A DNA stretch of 64,000 nucleotides from OMPR01 sp965183835 (GCA_965183835.1 CBCYME010000015.1:91344-155343), one strand, 5' to 3'. Shown: positions 52,083 to 61,948, numbered from the stretch's first letter. Notes: a model not told the origin generated them from the sequence alone. Program-made: numbers and translations.

Positions 52083-52842
52083 TCAACAGCTCCTGATCTG
52101 CGGCAAGCGCCTCTTCGCGCATCAGATCCCAAAGGCGCTTTTGCAACGCCTCCAATTCGGGATCTCCGGCGCGGCGATCTGTAAGTGGGCGATCAATTTC
52201 AATGACCTCTCGAATGCCGCCCGGACGACGCGACAGAACCGCAATCCGATGACCCAACCGCACGGCTTCGGCCAAATTGTGGGTGACGTAGACGCCCGTA
52301 AAGGGCTGGCGCGCCCATAGCCCAACCAAGTCATCCATCAGCAATTCGCGCGTTTGCGCATCCAAGGCCGACAAGGGTTCATCCAACAGCATGACCGCCG
52401 GATTCACCGCTAAGGCCCGCGCAATGGCAACCCGCTGTTTCATCCCGCCCGACAGTTGCCGTGGCAAAGCATCGCGAAAGTCGCTCAGCTTTGTCCGCGC
52501 CAGTACATCAGTTATGATACGGTCAATTTCACCGCCCTTGAGCCCATGATCTTCGAGCACCAGCGAGATATTTCCTGCGACGGTCCGCCATGGCAACAGT
52601 GCGAAATCCTGAAAGACAAACGTCAGCGGGTTGAGGCACCCTTGGGGCACCTCGCCAACCTGCGTGACTTGCCCCTGATCCGGGCGTTCCAACCCACCGA
52701 TCATCCGCAATAGGGTCGATTTTCCACATCCTGACGGCCCAATCACGCAGAGGATTTCTCCGTCAGGGATGTGCAAAGAAATATCATCCAGCACCAGCAT
52801 GTCGCCATACCGGTGCGTGATTTTGTTAAGAGACAGGTCCAT
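52075..52842 (-). CDS. ABC transporter ATP-binding protein (nitrate/sulfonate class)
   Basis: 255 aa. Walker A GPSGCGKST, signature LSGGMKQRVAIARAL, Walker B VMLLDEPLSALD and switch His VTHNLAEAV all intact. Second gene of a binding-protein/ATPase/permease operon; 7 bp after the binding-protein stop. Confidence 0.92.
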   Translation of the reverse strand: MDLSLNKITHRYGDMLVLDDISLHIPDGEILCVIGPSGCGKSTLLRMIGGLERPDQGQVTQVGEVPQGCLNPLTFVFQDFALLPWRTVAGNISLVLEDHGLKGGEIDRIITDVLARTKLSDFRDALPRQLSGGMKQRVAIARALAVNPAVMLLDEPLSALDAQTRELLMDDLVGLWARQPFTGVYVTHNLAEAVRLGHRIAVLSRRPGGIREVIEIDRPLTDRRAGDPELEALQKRLWDLMREEALAADQELLNV

Positions 52843-52849
52843 AGGTGAC

Positions 52850-53863
52850 CTAGATCACCGGCGCATAAGATGGATCGACCAGAACATCGCTGGTAATGCT
52901 GTCCTTGATCAAACCCTCGGACTTCATCCAGCCCAGCTGATCTTGGACCGACTCCATGTTGAGCCCCGCATTCTTGTTGATCCGCATCGCGCCATTGCGA
53001 ATGGATTTCTCGGCCTTTTCATATGGCCTGTCCGCGTAAACGTATTTGTGGATCAACTTAACCATCTCGGTCGCGCCGTCATCCCCCGCCGTTTTGTCCA
53101 CCAGTGCCGCGTTGAAATCATCCGCACCTTTGGAGAACGCCCGCAAGAAGGCCTCGGTTTTAGCACGTTCATTGGCCGCATTGGCCGCCGAGGTAAAGAC
53201 TGTTGTGACCTGATAGTTCGGGATGTAATCCGCGACATTGCCGATAATTTGAACCGCACCAGCACCCGCCAGACCTTTGGCGATATGGGGGACAATCGAC
53301 CAAGCATCCACTTGCCCGGATTTCAGCGCGCCGATAATCGCACCCACTTTTTGCAGTGGCTTGTATTTGACTGCGACGCCTTCGGCTTCGGCAATCTTTG
53401 CGCCCATGTAATGGAATGACGACCCAACCTGCGTGACGGCAAAGTTTTTGCCGGCCAAGGCTGCAGGACTGGTCAGGCCTGCTTCAAAAGCAGCGTTTGA
53501 GGCCAGAATTTTTTGGCCATCAATGCCTTTCTCTTCGCTCAGCGCACCGCCAATAACCTTGGTTGCACCCTTTTCCGCCAAGCTGACTAGCCCGCCCGAA
53601 ATCGCGGTGACTGCAAAATCTGCATCGCCCGAAGCAATCGCAACAGCCATCGGCTGCGCCGCTTGGAAAAATTTGAATTCAACATCCAACCCTTCGGCTG
53701 CGAAATACCCACGCTCAAAAGCCACAAAGGATGCGGCGTGGCTTGTAAACCGCAATGCGCCAACAGTCATCTTTTCATTGGCCAATGCAGGCGAACCCAA
53801 CATCGGTAATGCTGCTGCGCCGCCAACCAGCCCCAACGCGCCGCGTCGTGTAAAGGTGTTCAT
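52850..53863 (-). CDS. ABC transporter substrate-binding protein (NMT1/SsuA-like)
   Basis: 337 aa. Export signal MNTFTRRGALGLVGGAAALPMLGSPALA carries a twin arginine (residues 1-28), so Tat export is likely. The mature part shows the NMT1 pattern: MTVGALRFTSHAASFVAFERGYFAAEGLDVEF (from ~31), GDADFAVTAISGG, NFAVTQVGSSFHY, SGQVDAWSIVPH. Such proteins bind sulfonates, nitrate, or thiamine-pyrimidine precursors; motif evidence does not decide. ATG 53863 has GGGGAGAG upstream. Confidence 0.88.
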   Translation of the reverse strand: MNTFTRRGALGLVGGAAALPMLGSPALANEKMTVGALRFTSHAASFVAFERGYFAAEGLDVEFKFFQAAQPMAVAIASGDADFAVTAISGGLVSLAEKGATKVIGGALSEEKGIDGQKILASNAAFEAGLTSPAALAGKNFAVTQVGSSFHYMGAKIAEAEGVAVKYKPLQKVGAIIGALKSGQVDAWSIVPHIAKGLAGAGAVQIIGNVADYIPNYQVTTVFTSAANAANERAKTEAFLRAFSKGADDFNAALVDKTAGDDGATEMVKLIHKYVYADRPYEKAEKSIRNGAMRINKNAGLNMESVQDQLGWMKSEGLIKDSITSDVLVDPSYAPVI

Positions 53864-53982
53864 GATATCTCTCCCCGTCAAATTTCCGTATCACATTAAG
53901 ACTTTGTTTTTTCCCGACGCAATGCCGGAATTGGCATTTAAGCGTTCGCCCCCGCTTTGTGCGGCCTCGGGGTTTCGATCCC

Positions 53983-54630
53983 CTAGCTTACCAACAACCG
54001 CAAACCTTGGGTCACATCCGAGCGCACTGCCAGCCGCAAACCCGGCTCGTCTCCGGCCTTGAGCGCGGCGATAATCAACTTGTGGTAATGCGGCGGTTCC
54101 GTCCGACGCAAGCGCCCGTAAAGCGCGCGCATCGTCGGGCCCAGTTGCAACCAAACCGTTTCCGCCATGGCCAGCATCGCCGGAGCCTGTGCCCGCAGGT
54201 AAAGTGTACGATGGAACTCAAGATTTGTACGAATGTAGCCGACCGCGTCCCGTTTGGTGACCATTTCGGCCACGTTCATATTGATGGTCTGCAGCCTATC
54301 GATCAACGCCATGTGGGCCCGTGGCAAAGCCCGGCTGGATAGCTCCACCTCAAGCAAGGCGCGCAAAGCGGCCAACTCTTCGATCCGATCATTGGACAAC
54401 TCTGGCGTCGAAACACGACCGGACGACGATAGAAACAATGCCCCTTCGGCAACCAATCTGCGCACCGCCTCGCGCGCGGGGGTCATCGAGACGTCAAATT
54501 CTTTGCCAATCCCACGTAACGTCAGCGCTGCCCCCGGTGCAATTTCACCATGCATGATGCGTGTTCTAAGACTGCGGTACACCCGGTCATGGGCCGCTGT
54601 GGTTTGATCTGCTGAGCGAGAATTGAGCAT
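53983..54630 (-). CDS. GntR family regulator (FadR/FCD subfamily)
   Basis: 215 aa. Winged HTH: VYRSLRTRIMHGEIAPGAALT, then EFDVSMTPAREAVRRLVAEGAL; C-terminal FCD ligand domain with FHRTLYLRAQAPAML. The ATG directly abuts AAGGAGGT, an unusually short spacing, so the true start could be slightly different. Same strand and 119 bp upstream of the binding protein, so it likely controls that transporter. Confidence 0.87.
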   Translation of the reverse strand: MLNSRSADQTTAAHDRVYRSLRTRIMHGEIAPGAALTLRGIGKEFDVSMTPAREAVRRLVAEGALFLSSSGRVSTPELSNDRIEELAALRALLEVELSSRALPRAHMALIDRLQTINMNVAEMVTKRDAVGYIRTNLEFHRTLYLRAQAPAMLAMAETVWLQLGPTMRALYGRLRRTEPPHYHKLIIAALKAGDEPGLRLAVRSDVTQGLRLLVS

Positions 54631-54672
54631 ACCTCCTTGTGATCACAAAAAGGGAAACCGTCAACAGAGCCT

Positions 54673-55356
54673 TTACGAGAAACGATACTGATGCAACGTA
54701 CTGCCCTGACTGCGCAGCCAGTGTCTGGGGCCAGAATACGGGCCATGAATTCGCTCAACCTGTGCCCAGAATTTCGCGGAATGGTTCATTTCGGCAAGAT
54801 GCGCGACCTCGTGTGCGGCCACATACTGCAACACCCCCGGCGGCGCGAGGATCAGCCGCCAGGAAAACATCAACGCCCCCTGCGAGGAGCACGACCCCCA
54901 CCGGGATCTGGTATCGCGCAGAGTGACCTTGGTGTACGATTTACCCAACACATCGGCGTAATGATCCGCAGCATCCACAAGACGATCTCTGGCCCGCTCT
55001 TTCAAAAACCGTTCGAGACGGCGCGCAACGGCATCTTCGGGTACCGCGACCTCGTCCACGTCCAAAACAACCCGCCGCCCCTGTGTCGGAACAATCTGGC
55101 GCAGATGACCTTCGATCGGAATCTCGCTGCCAAGCGCAACAACGCTGCTATCGACGCTGTTCTGCAGGTGTGACCTGATCCAATCCGCTTTCTCATGGGC
55201 GAATTTCAGGGCCTCCTTTTCGGAAACCCCGTTGGGCATTGTCAGGGTCACACGCCCATCCAACTGCGACACCCGCAAACTGATCCGAACGGCGCGGGCG
55301 GAACGCCGCAGCGTCAAAGACACCAAAGGCTGCCCTGGTAGGTCGTATTGGCCCAT
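54673..55356 (-). CDS. YgjP-type (SprT-like) metallohydrolase
   Basis: 227 aa. Zinc motif AAHEVAHLAEMNHSAKFW (HExxH plus downstream His) preceded by TLRDTRSRWGSCSSQGALMFSWRLILAPP (from ~155). N-terminal basic beta region RRSARAVRISLRV. This family (formerly DUF45, M48-like) is cytoplasmic and poorly characterised, presumed a peptidase. Divergent from the TIGR02300 gene, 101 bp between starts. Confidence 0.88.
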   Translation of the reverse strand: MGQYDLPGQPLVSLTLRRSARAVRISLRVSQLDGRVTLTMPNGVSEKEALKFAHEKADWIRSHLQNSVDSSVVALGSEIPIEGHLRQIVPTQGRRVVLDVDEVAVPEDAVARRLERFLKERARDRLVDAADHYADVLGKSYTKVTLRDTRSRWGSCSSQGALMFSWRLILAPPGVLQYVAAHEVAHLAEMNHSAKFWAQVERIHGPYSGPRHWLRSQGSTLHQYRFS

Positions 55357-55457
55357 CTTTACGGCCCCTTTACGCTAAAGGCTTTGACAGTCCCTACGTC
55401 ATATGGCACGTGAGCTGAATCGTCGATACGACTCACCAGATATCAAGGGGGTTTCAC

Positions 55458-55787
55458 ATGCCCAAGGAAGAATGGGGTGTAAAGCGCGTTTGCCCCACCA
55501 CCGGCAAGCGTTTTTACGACCTGAACAAAGACCCGATCGTCAGCCCCTATACAGGCGAGATCGTGGAAATGAATCTCGGCAAGAGCCGGATGATCGCTGC
55601 TGACGCAGAGGATGCCGCAACGCTGAAAGCAAAACAGAACATCGACGAAGAAGACGTCGTACTGGATGATGACGAAGACGCCGTTGACGTCGATCTGGGC
55701 GATGATGTTCTGGACGATGAAGATGACAGCGATACCGTTCCTCTGGAAGAAATTGCTGACGTCGCATCCGAGGATGACGATTCCTAA
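55458..55787 (+). CDS. TIGR02300 (FYDLN acid domain) protein
   Basis: 109 aa. N-terminal zinc-ribbon-like half EWGVKRVCPTTGKRFYDLNK with PIVSPYTGEIVE; C-terminal half is almost entirely Asp/Glu. This family is confined to alphaproteobacteria and has no known function. Strong AAGGGGG ribosome site. Next to tRNA-Ala. Confidence 0.92.
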   Translation: MPKEEWGVKRVCPTTGKRFYDLNKDPIVSPYTGEIVEMNLGKSRMIAADAEDAATLKAKQNIDEEDVVLDDDEDAVDVDLGDDVLDDEDDSDTVPLEEIADVASEDDDS

Positions 55788-55958
55788 GATTGCTCCGAGA
55801 GCGGCCTGAAAACTGCTCTCGGAACCACTTCCTTGCAAAGCGATTTGTAAGGGGATGGGTACGCAAAAAGATTTTTCATTCGAACAAACTTTTTGACTTG
55901 CCATCCCGCGCGGCGTTTCATAAATGTCCGCTCACCGCAGACGCGGTACTCTGGTTTA

Positions 55959-56034
<76 letters not shown>

Positions 56035-56147
56035 AACCACTTCCTTTCTTTAGAATTCGATATGTGTTTGTGATCTACGAATACGATTGTCCGAAGCATT
56101 CGGGCATAAATGTTTCTGCAATGGCATAGGCCTGTCCGCCCTCCCCG

Positions 56148-56849
56148 TCAGGGCGCCTGTGTCGCGCCCAAATATGCCTTTAGCCCAGCGGGAGGGTTCT
56201 CCAACAGCGCCCGTGTGGGCATCGGGGCGCTCACTTGCCCCTCATCCACAACAGCCGTCCCAGTCGCAATACGTGCGGCGTCTTGGGGGTCATGACTGAC
56301 CATCACCACATGCATTCCCGTTTCGGCACCAATCTCGGCAACCAAGTCCAACATTTCTTGCTTCAAGGCTGGGCCAAGGGCTGCAAAAGGCTCATCCAGC
56401 AGCATCAAAGGACGCGCTTGTAACAAGACCCGCGCCAAGGCCACACGGCTCTGTTGCCCGCCTGACAAAGCGCCCGGCTTACGCGCCTCAAACCCAACCA
56501 ACCCAACACGAGACAGAGCCTGTTTCATCTGCGCACTCTGCTGGGCATTTGGCCGCCGGTGCGTCAATGCAAGCGCCAAATTCTCCCACACCGTCAAGTG
56601 TGGAAACAGGTTGTTGTCCTGAAACAGCATGCTCACCGGGCGTTGTGAGGGGGGCAGTTGTGAAATATCGCGCCCGTTCCACAAAACACGTCCCTGAGAC
56701 GGCGCAACAAACCCTGCGATCAAGTTCAACAGGGTGGATTTTCCAGCCCCCGATGGCCCGATCAATGCCGTGATAGGATCATTAAAAGACACATCGGCTG
56801 CCAAAGAAAAGGGGCCTTGTGCCAACCTGATTTGGTCAAGTGTCAGCAT
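56148..56849 (-). CDS. thiQ: Thiamine ABC transporter ATP-binding protein
   Basis: 233 aa. Walker A GPSGAGKST, LSGGQQSRVALARVLL signature, Walker B LMLLDEPFAALG, and VSHDPQDAARIA. The PSQRPVSMLFQDNNLFPHLTV segment (from ~62) is typical of ThiQ. Overlaps thiP by 14 bp; last gene of a thiBPQ operon under a TPP riboswitch. Confidence 0.93.
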   Translation of the reverse strand: MLTLDQIRLAQGPFSLAADVSFNDPITALIGPSGAGKSTLLNLIAGFVAPSQGRVLWNGRDISQLPPSQRPVSMLFQDNNLFPHLTVWENLALALTHRRPNAQQSAQMKQALSRVGLVGFEARKPGALSGGQQSRVALARVLLQARPLMLLDEPFAALGPALKQEMLDLVAEIGAETGMHVVMVSHDPQDAARIATGTAVVDEGQVSAPMPTRALLENPPAGLKAYLGATQAP

Positions 56850-58344
56850 TCACACGCCCTCCTTTATCAAACAGCCAAAACGCCCCAAGGCTCAGGGCCA
56901 ACAGCAGCAAAGCAGCCGCTCTTGCGGACTCCATTTGATAGCTGCCCATCAACCTGTAGATCTGCAAAGGTAGCGTGGCGGTGTCGCCATCCGCAAACAG
57001 CGTAATAACGCCCAGATCCCCCATCGACAGGGCCGCTGTCAAGCCAGCAGCAAACCCCAAGGGCCGTCTGAGACGCGGTAGATACACGATACGCCACAAC
57101 GCCCAACCTGACAGGCCGAGGGAGGCGCTGAGGCGCGCGAAATCAGCTTTGGCCCCGTCCAACCCCGGTCTGAGGATGCGCAGAACAAACGGCAGCGCCA
57201 TCAGCGCATTGACCAACATCGTCACGACCAAGGCCACACTCGCCGGGCGCACAAAAGGTTGCAGCAACAAGAAGAATCCTGTGCCCAATACCAGCCCCGA
57301 CACAGAGACGCCCAGCAATGCGGTTGCCTCTCCTGCTCGGGACAGCAACGGTAGCGCCAAGGTCAACGTCAATGCCGTTGCGCCAAGCGCCAACAGAACC
57401 GAGCGACCAGCGGCAAGCCAAACCTCGGACGGCAACGTGAATAACCCAGGAACCCCAGCCCAAGCGACAGAGGCCAACGGCAGCAGCAAAAAGCTGCCCG
57501 CCAGAATGAGCCAAACCATGTCTGCGATCTTTGCCGATCGGGAACACCCATCCCAACGCGCCACTTGGCGATCCAACCCCGCACCGAACCCATCACGCGG
57601 GGCAAGCCGCAAGGCAACCAGCCCCGCGGTCAACCCAAGGAACAGCTGCAACATGGCAAGCGTTGCGGCCTTACCAAGATCAAAATCAAATCGAAACGCT
57701 TGATAAATAGCCAGCTCGACAGTGGTGGCACGTGGCCCGCCCCCTAGGGTCAAAGCCACCGCAAACGACCCAAGGCAGATCACAAAGATCACGACAAACG
57801 CACCGGGGCACAGCCTGCGCAGCATGGGCCACTCTAACACCTGCCAAATAGGAGCATTCAGGGTCGCAGCAAGGCGAAAGCGTTCTGCGGGTATCGACAG
57901 CCACCCTTGCAACAAAAGCCGCACTGCAAGAGGGAGATTGAAAAAGACGTGCGCCAGTATCACCCCATGATATCCATAAATATCCAAGCGGGTCAGACCC
58001 AGTGGCACAATCAGCTGATTGATCAGCCCTTTGCCGCCGAACACCGCCAACAGGCCGAGGATGGCAACGATCACGGGCAGAATAAAGGGGGCCCCCATCA
58101 GGGCAATCAGGGCGCTGCGTCCGGGAAAAGCGCGACGCGCCAGCGCACGCGCAACCGGGATGGCAAGAACCACGCTTAGCAATGCAGACAAAGCCGCCTG
58201 CCAAAGCGTAAAGCGCAGGGCGGACCAATCAGCAGGACCAAGCCCCCCGAAACCGCCCCCACGCCAGAGCACAGCCGTGACGGGGATCAAAACCATCCCC
58301 GCAACGACCAGTGCCGCGCTTACTGAGACAGCGCGCGACGCCAT
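56836..58344 (-). CDS. thiP: Thiamine ABC transporter permease
   Basis: 502 aa, a fused pair of permease halves with about 12 helices. EAA-type loops: ATLNAPIWQVLEWPMLRRLCPG in the first half and RLSASLGLSGWALWRIVYLPRLRRPL in the second (residue runs quoted by start ~163 and ~410). LGGGPRATTVELAIYQAFRFDFDLG (from ~205) is a ThiP hallmark. Overlaps thiB by 25 bp and thiQ by 14 bp. Confidence 0.92.
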   Translation of the reverse strand: MASRAVSVSAALVVAGMVLIPVTAVLWRGGGFGGLGPADWSALRFTLWQAALSALLSVVLAIPVARALARRAFPGRSALIALMGAPFILPVIVAILGLLAVFGGKGLINQLIVPLGLTRLDIYGYHGVILAHVFFNLPLAVRLLLQGWLSIPAERFRLAATLNAPIWQVLEWPMLRRLCPGAFVVIFVICLGSFAVALTLGGGPRATTVELAIYQAFRFDFDLGKAATLAMLQLFLGLTAGLVALRLAPRDGFGAGLDRQVARWDGCSRSAKIADMVWLILAGSFLLLPLASVAWAGVPGLFTLPSEVWLAAGRSVLLALGATALTLTLALPLLSRAGEATALLGVSVSGLVLGTGFFLLLQPFVRPASVALVVTMLVNALMALPFVLRILRPGLDGAKADFARLSASLGLSGWALWRIVYLPRLRRPLGFAAGLTAALSMGDLGVITLFADGDTATLPLQIYRLMGSYQMESARAAALLLLALSLGAFWLFDKGGRVNADT

Positions 58345-59300
58345 GCCTCGATCGCCTCATTGCGAACTGCTGCGGCTTCGTCTTCGCTGTAAAACAGAAC
58401 CTTTTTCGGCTGTGGCAGCGCTTTGAACCCTTCGGGCCATTTGTCGTCGGCCAAAGCCGCTGGGAAAGACCAGTTTGACGTTGGAATCATGGTCTGGAAC
58501 TCTTCGCTCAGAATGAACGCCATGAACTGGTCCGCCAGGTCGGATTGATCCGAGTTTTTCAATTTGGCCGCAGATTCCACCATGAAATAGTGACCTTCAT
58601 CAAAGATCGCTGCCGATTTGGTCAGGTCCTCTTCTGCGATGATGTGGTACGCTGGAGACGTCGTATAGCTAAGCACCATGTCCGCCTCACCATCGGTGAA
58701 CATGCCATAGCTTTCCGACCAGCCTTTGGTCACGGTGACAATCTTGGGTGCCAATTTGGCCCATGCCTCTTGCGATTTCTCGCCATACACTTGCTGCACC
58801 CACAGAACCAACGCCAAGCCCGAGATCGAGCTGCGTGGATCCTGAAGCACCAAGCGCAAATCGTCGGGTGCGTTCAGCAGAGCTTCAAAACTGGTCGGAG
58901 CATCTGTGATCTTGGTGTTGTCATAGATGAATGCGGTGTGGCTGTAGTTGAACGGCACAAAAGTGTCATCGTTCCACTCAATCGGCAAAGTCAAAGCCGA
59001 TGTGTCCAAGCCGTGCGGGGAGAACAATCCGCTTTCACGGGCCTTTTTGGTGATGTCCGAGTTAAAACCAATGGCGACGTCCGCTTCGGTATTGGCGCCC
59101 TCTAACAACAAACGCGGCAACAGTTCGCCGGTTTTGTATTCCAAATCGCACCCACAGCGTTCTTCAAACGCAGCCTCGATGCCGGGACCGGGGCCCCACT
59201 CAGAGGCAAAATAGTCAGGTGCATAAACTGTCAGGACGGGTGTCTCTGCCGCTGCCGCGCTGGCAAGCATCAGACCCGCAACAAAAGGAAGGGCCTTCAT
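58320..59300 (-). CDS. thiB: Thiamine-binding periplasmic protein
   Basis: 326 aa. Signal peptide MKALPFVAGLMLASAAAA, then LTVYAPDYFASEWGPGPGIE, CGCDLEYK, FNYSHTAFIYDN and FTDGEADMVLSYTTSPAYH, all typical of TbpA/ThiB. ATG 59300 with GGAGATCG upstream chosen; the in-frame extension to 59405 runs through the riboswitch and is not coding. First gene of thiBPQ. Confidence 0.94.
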   Translation of the reverse strand: MKALPFVAGLMLASAAAAETPVLTVYAPDYFASEWGPGPGIEAAFEERCGCDLEYKTGELLPRLLLEGANTEADVAIGFNSDITKKARESGLFSPHGLDTSALTLPIEWNDDTFVPFNYSHTAFIYDNTKITDAPTSFEALLNAPDDLRLVLQDPRSSISGLALVLWVQQVYGEKSQEAWAKLAPKIVTVTKGWSESYGMFTDGEADMVLSYTTSPAYHIIAEEDLTKSAAIFDEGHYFMVESAAKLKNSDQSDLADQFMAFILSEEFQTMIPTSNWSFPAALADDKWPEGFKALPQPKKVLFYSEDEAAAVRNEAIEAWRRALSQ

Positions 59301-59349
59301 GGCGATCTCCATAGGTTGTGGGCGGAGTGGGTGCACCGAGCGCGATGCA

Positions 59350-59436
59350 AACCTTCCCTCCGCCGGTTCTAGCCGGTTCAGGTTCAACGGGTTCACAAGA
59401 CGCATCTCAGCCTAGCAGGCACCCCGAGGTTCTGCC
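59350..59436 (-). ncRNA. TPP riboswitch (THI element)
   Basis: On the minus strand: CTCGGGGTGCC, then GGCTGAGA, ACCCGTTGAACCTGA and GGCGGAGGGAAGG, the conserved THI-box order. It lies 50 bp upstream of thiB, and should lower thiBPQ expression when thiamine pyrophosphate is plentiful. Confidence 0.95.
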
Positions 59437-59576
59437 GCTATAATTCACGCAAACGCCTAAAACAAGGGGAGTCCGCCCCAAAACAACCAAGGCACAGATT
59501 GCAAAACCTCGTCCAGAGCTCGCGATTCTGTTCAGTTTAACAGGAGTGCGTTCCGCCGAATTCTTGGTTGCCGGTC

Positions 59577-60590
59577 TCAGTCGCAGCGCTCGAGTTCTTC
59601 CAGAAGCGCCAGATTAACAGCCACCCCTTTGGATTGCGCCTTGGCTCGCATCTTCAGACGTCCATCACCCGGCACGCGTGCGCCCGGTTCCGCATCAATC
59701 TGTCCAACGATTTGGGATACCTGCGCCAGAAAACCGGGATTGCCCCATTTGGCGGGGTCAATCGCAATGAGCGTGACACCTGGCTTGATATTGAGCGCCC
59801 CAAACGATTGTTTTTCCTCGGTTTCAACGGACAGACACCCCCCTGCCAGAGCGGCTGCCAAAATCTCGACCATCAATGCGATTCCGGTACCTTTGTGTTC
59901 GGCAAAGGGCAGCAGGCTTAGCGTTTCGTTGATCTCAGAGGCATCCGTTGTCACATTCCCTGCCCGGTCCAAACCACCGGGATAGGGCAAATCATGCCCT
60001 TCGGCAGCGGCCAATTTGATGTCCATTAACGCAACAACAGACGACGCCTGATCCCAGACAATCGGCTCACCCCCATCACGCGGACACGCAAAGGACATTG
60101 GATTTGTACCAAAAACAGGTTTCTTTCCCCCGTGCGGAACAATCAACGCCAATGAGTTTACCACGCAAATCGCAATAAGCCCTTCGCGCGCCAAGGCTTC
60201 GGTTTCAAACCGCAAAGCCGCAAGATGATGCGTATTGGCGCAAGTGAATCCCGCAATCCCAGCGTCGCGGGCCATTTCAATCAGCTGAGGACGGGCCAGT
60301 TCGGAAGCGATCTGAAAAAATCCGTTATCCCCGTCCCCGCGCAGCACCCCAGCCGCCAGGCGCTCGATTTTGGGCTTTGCAGCACCGTTGGCATAACCCG
60401 ACTGAAAGCTCTGCACGTAGCGCGGCAACATGGCCAACCCATGACTACGCGGCCCATCCCGTTCAGATTGCATGACCAGATCCGCCAAGATGTCACTGCC
60501 CGCGCCATCCATCCCAGCCGAAGTCAGAACCGTCTTGGCCAAATTGCGGATCTCATCCAGCGAGAGAGTTTTTGTTGAAATGTCAGCCAT
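59577..60590 (-). CDS. Ldh/Mdh family NAD(P)-dependent oxidoreductase
   Basis: 337 aa of the malate/L-lactate/ureidoglycolate dehydrogenase family (non-Rossmann fold). SERDGPRSHGLAMLPRYVQSF (from ~45), FTCANTHHLAALRFETE with active-site His, VFGTNPMSFACPR and LPFAEHKGTGIALMVEIL are typical. Some members are delta-1-piperideine/pyrroline-2-carboxylate reductases in D-amino-acid or hydroxyproline catabolism; the sequence alone does not decide. ATG 60590 has AGGATCC upstream. Not in an operon. Confidence 0.87.
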   Translation of the reverse strand: MADISTKTLSLDEIRNLAKTVLTSAGMDGAGSDILADLVMQSERDGPRSHGLAMLPRYVQSFQSGYANGAAKPKIERLAAGVLRGDGDNGFFQIASELARPQLIEMARDAGIAGFTCANTHHLAALRFETEALAREGLIAICVVNSLALIVPHGGKKPVFGTNPMSFACPRDGGEPIVWDQASSVVALMDIKLAAAEGHDLPYPGGLDRAGNVTTDASEINETLSLLPFAEHKGTGIALMVEILAAALAGGCLSVETEEKQSFGALNIKPGVTLIAIDPAKWGNPGFLAQVSQIVGQIDAEPGARVPGDGRLKMRAKAQSKGVAVNLALLEELERCD

Positions 60591-60892
60591 CGTTGGGATC
60601 CTTTTTATCTGCCTAAGCAACAGGCAATCCAAGCGCCTCAAAGTCAATCTTGTTCCTTAAGGTTTAGGACCACATTTTAAGACCTCTTGGCTCAGCCACC
60701 CAAATCTGTAGTTTGCTTAAGATCTCGCACAGCAACTGATCGGGAATTCAGGCCAAAGTGTAACTTTCGCACCAGAGCCCTGCCCTCAATCCAAACCTCG
60801 AACAGATTTACCTCGCACCGCAGTGCCCAGCTGTGGTTCTGTTCCCCCAGACACCCGTTTCCAGCAGTCACCCCACGAGGTATTTCAGATCC
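60591..60892. other. Divergent intergenic region, no gene seen
   Basis: 302 bp between the starts of the Ldh-family gene and the GSCFA gene. AT-rich near 60600-60680 as expected for promoters; no RNA or hairpin stands out. Confidence 0.4.
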
Positions 60893-61948
60893 ATGGCTCG
60901 ATTGTCCCCATATCAAGACATTCCCGCTCACGGTTTCTGGCGCAGCGCCATTGTCGAACAACAACCAGATACTTTGGATCACTTGCACACACCTAAATTT
61001 GCCCTGTCGCCAGACACGGCAATCATGACAGCCGGCAGTTGCTTTGCTCAACATATCCATCGGCGCTTAACCAAGTCAGGTTGGAATGTACTGCAAGTTG
61101 AACGCTTGCCAGATCAAATCCCAAAGTCAGTGCGCCAGCAATACGGCTATGATCAGTTTTCCGCGCGATACGGAAATATCTATACCGCGCGACAGCTCAA
61201 AGAGTTAATCGCGGATGCCCTTACGGACACCCCGTCTGAGCCTTTGATCTGGGAACGTGAAGGTCGTTATTTTGATGCCTTTCGGCCCTCGGTCGAACCA
61301 GATGGATTGAAATCCGCCGCCGACGTCAAACGCAGCCGTCAGGATCATCTGAAATCCGTGCGTGATTTACTAAATCAAACCAAGGTCATCGTGTTTACGC
61401 TTGGGCTGACCGAGGCGTGGCTGGACAAGGCCACGGGCCGCGCCCTACCAACTGCGCCCGGAACCATCGCTGGAACCCTAGAAATCAACCCTGCGACTTT
61501 TCACAACTTTTCTTACCCCGAAGTTCTGGACGATCTACTCCAAATCCAAGTCATTTTAAAACACCACGGGTTGGACATCCAAATCTTGCTCACAGTGTCA
61601 CCGGTACCATTGGTGGCCACGGCGTCTGGGCATCATGTGGGGCCGGCATCCACGTACTCTAAATCTGTGCTGCGTGCGGTTTGCGGCACTTTGAAAGACA
61701 CCAACCCAGATTTTGACTATTTCCCCTCGTACGAAATCATCACAACACCGGTCGTGGGTGGGCCGTTCTTTGCGCGCAATCTAAGGGACCCGTCATCCGA
61801 GGGCGTCGATACTGTTTTCGGGGTATTTTCTTTGGCTTACGAAGGGACAAACCCACCTTTGATTCAGCAAAGCACTGCATCAGAACAGCGAACATCTTCC
61901 GAAGACGTTCAATGCGAAGAAATCCTGCTGGAGACGTTTCGGAAATGA
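60893..61948 (+). CDS. GSCFA domain protein
   Basis: 351 aa. The defining motif appears as TAGSCFAQHIHRRL near residue 45, followed by YGNIYTARQLKELI, VFTLGLTEAWLD, and a TVSPVPL strand. GSCFA proteins are SGNH-esterase relatives seen beside exopolysaccharide or rhamnosyl-transferase genes; biochemical role not settled. Start at 60893 (GAGG upstream). Its stop overlaps the next gene's ATG (ATGA), so the two are co-translated. Confidence 0.85.
   Translation: MARLSPYQDIPAHGFWRSAIVEQQPDTLDHLHTPKFALSPDTAIMTAGSCFAQHIHRRLTKSGWNVLQVERLPDQIPKSVRQQYGYDQFSARYGNIYTARQLKELIADALTDTPSEPLIWEREGRYFDAFRPSVEPDGLKSAADVKRSRQDHLKSVRDLLNQTKVIVFTLGLTEAWLDKATGRALPTAPGTIAGTLEINPATFHNFSYPEVLDDLLQIQVILKHHGLDIQILLTVSPVPLVATASGHHVGPASTYSKSVLRAVCGTLKDTNPDFDYFPSYEIITTPVVGGPFFARNLRDPSSEGVDTVFGVFSLAYEGTNPPLIQQSTASEQRTSSEDVQCEEILLETFRK

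Noticed and set aside
59301..59405. N-terminal extension of thiB to 59405
   Set aside because: The extra residues are encoded by the TPP riboswitch and lack a ribosome site; the signal peptide begins at 59300.
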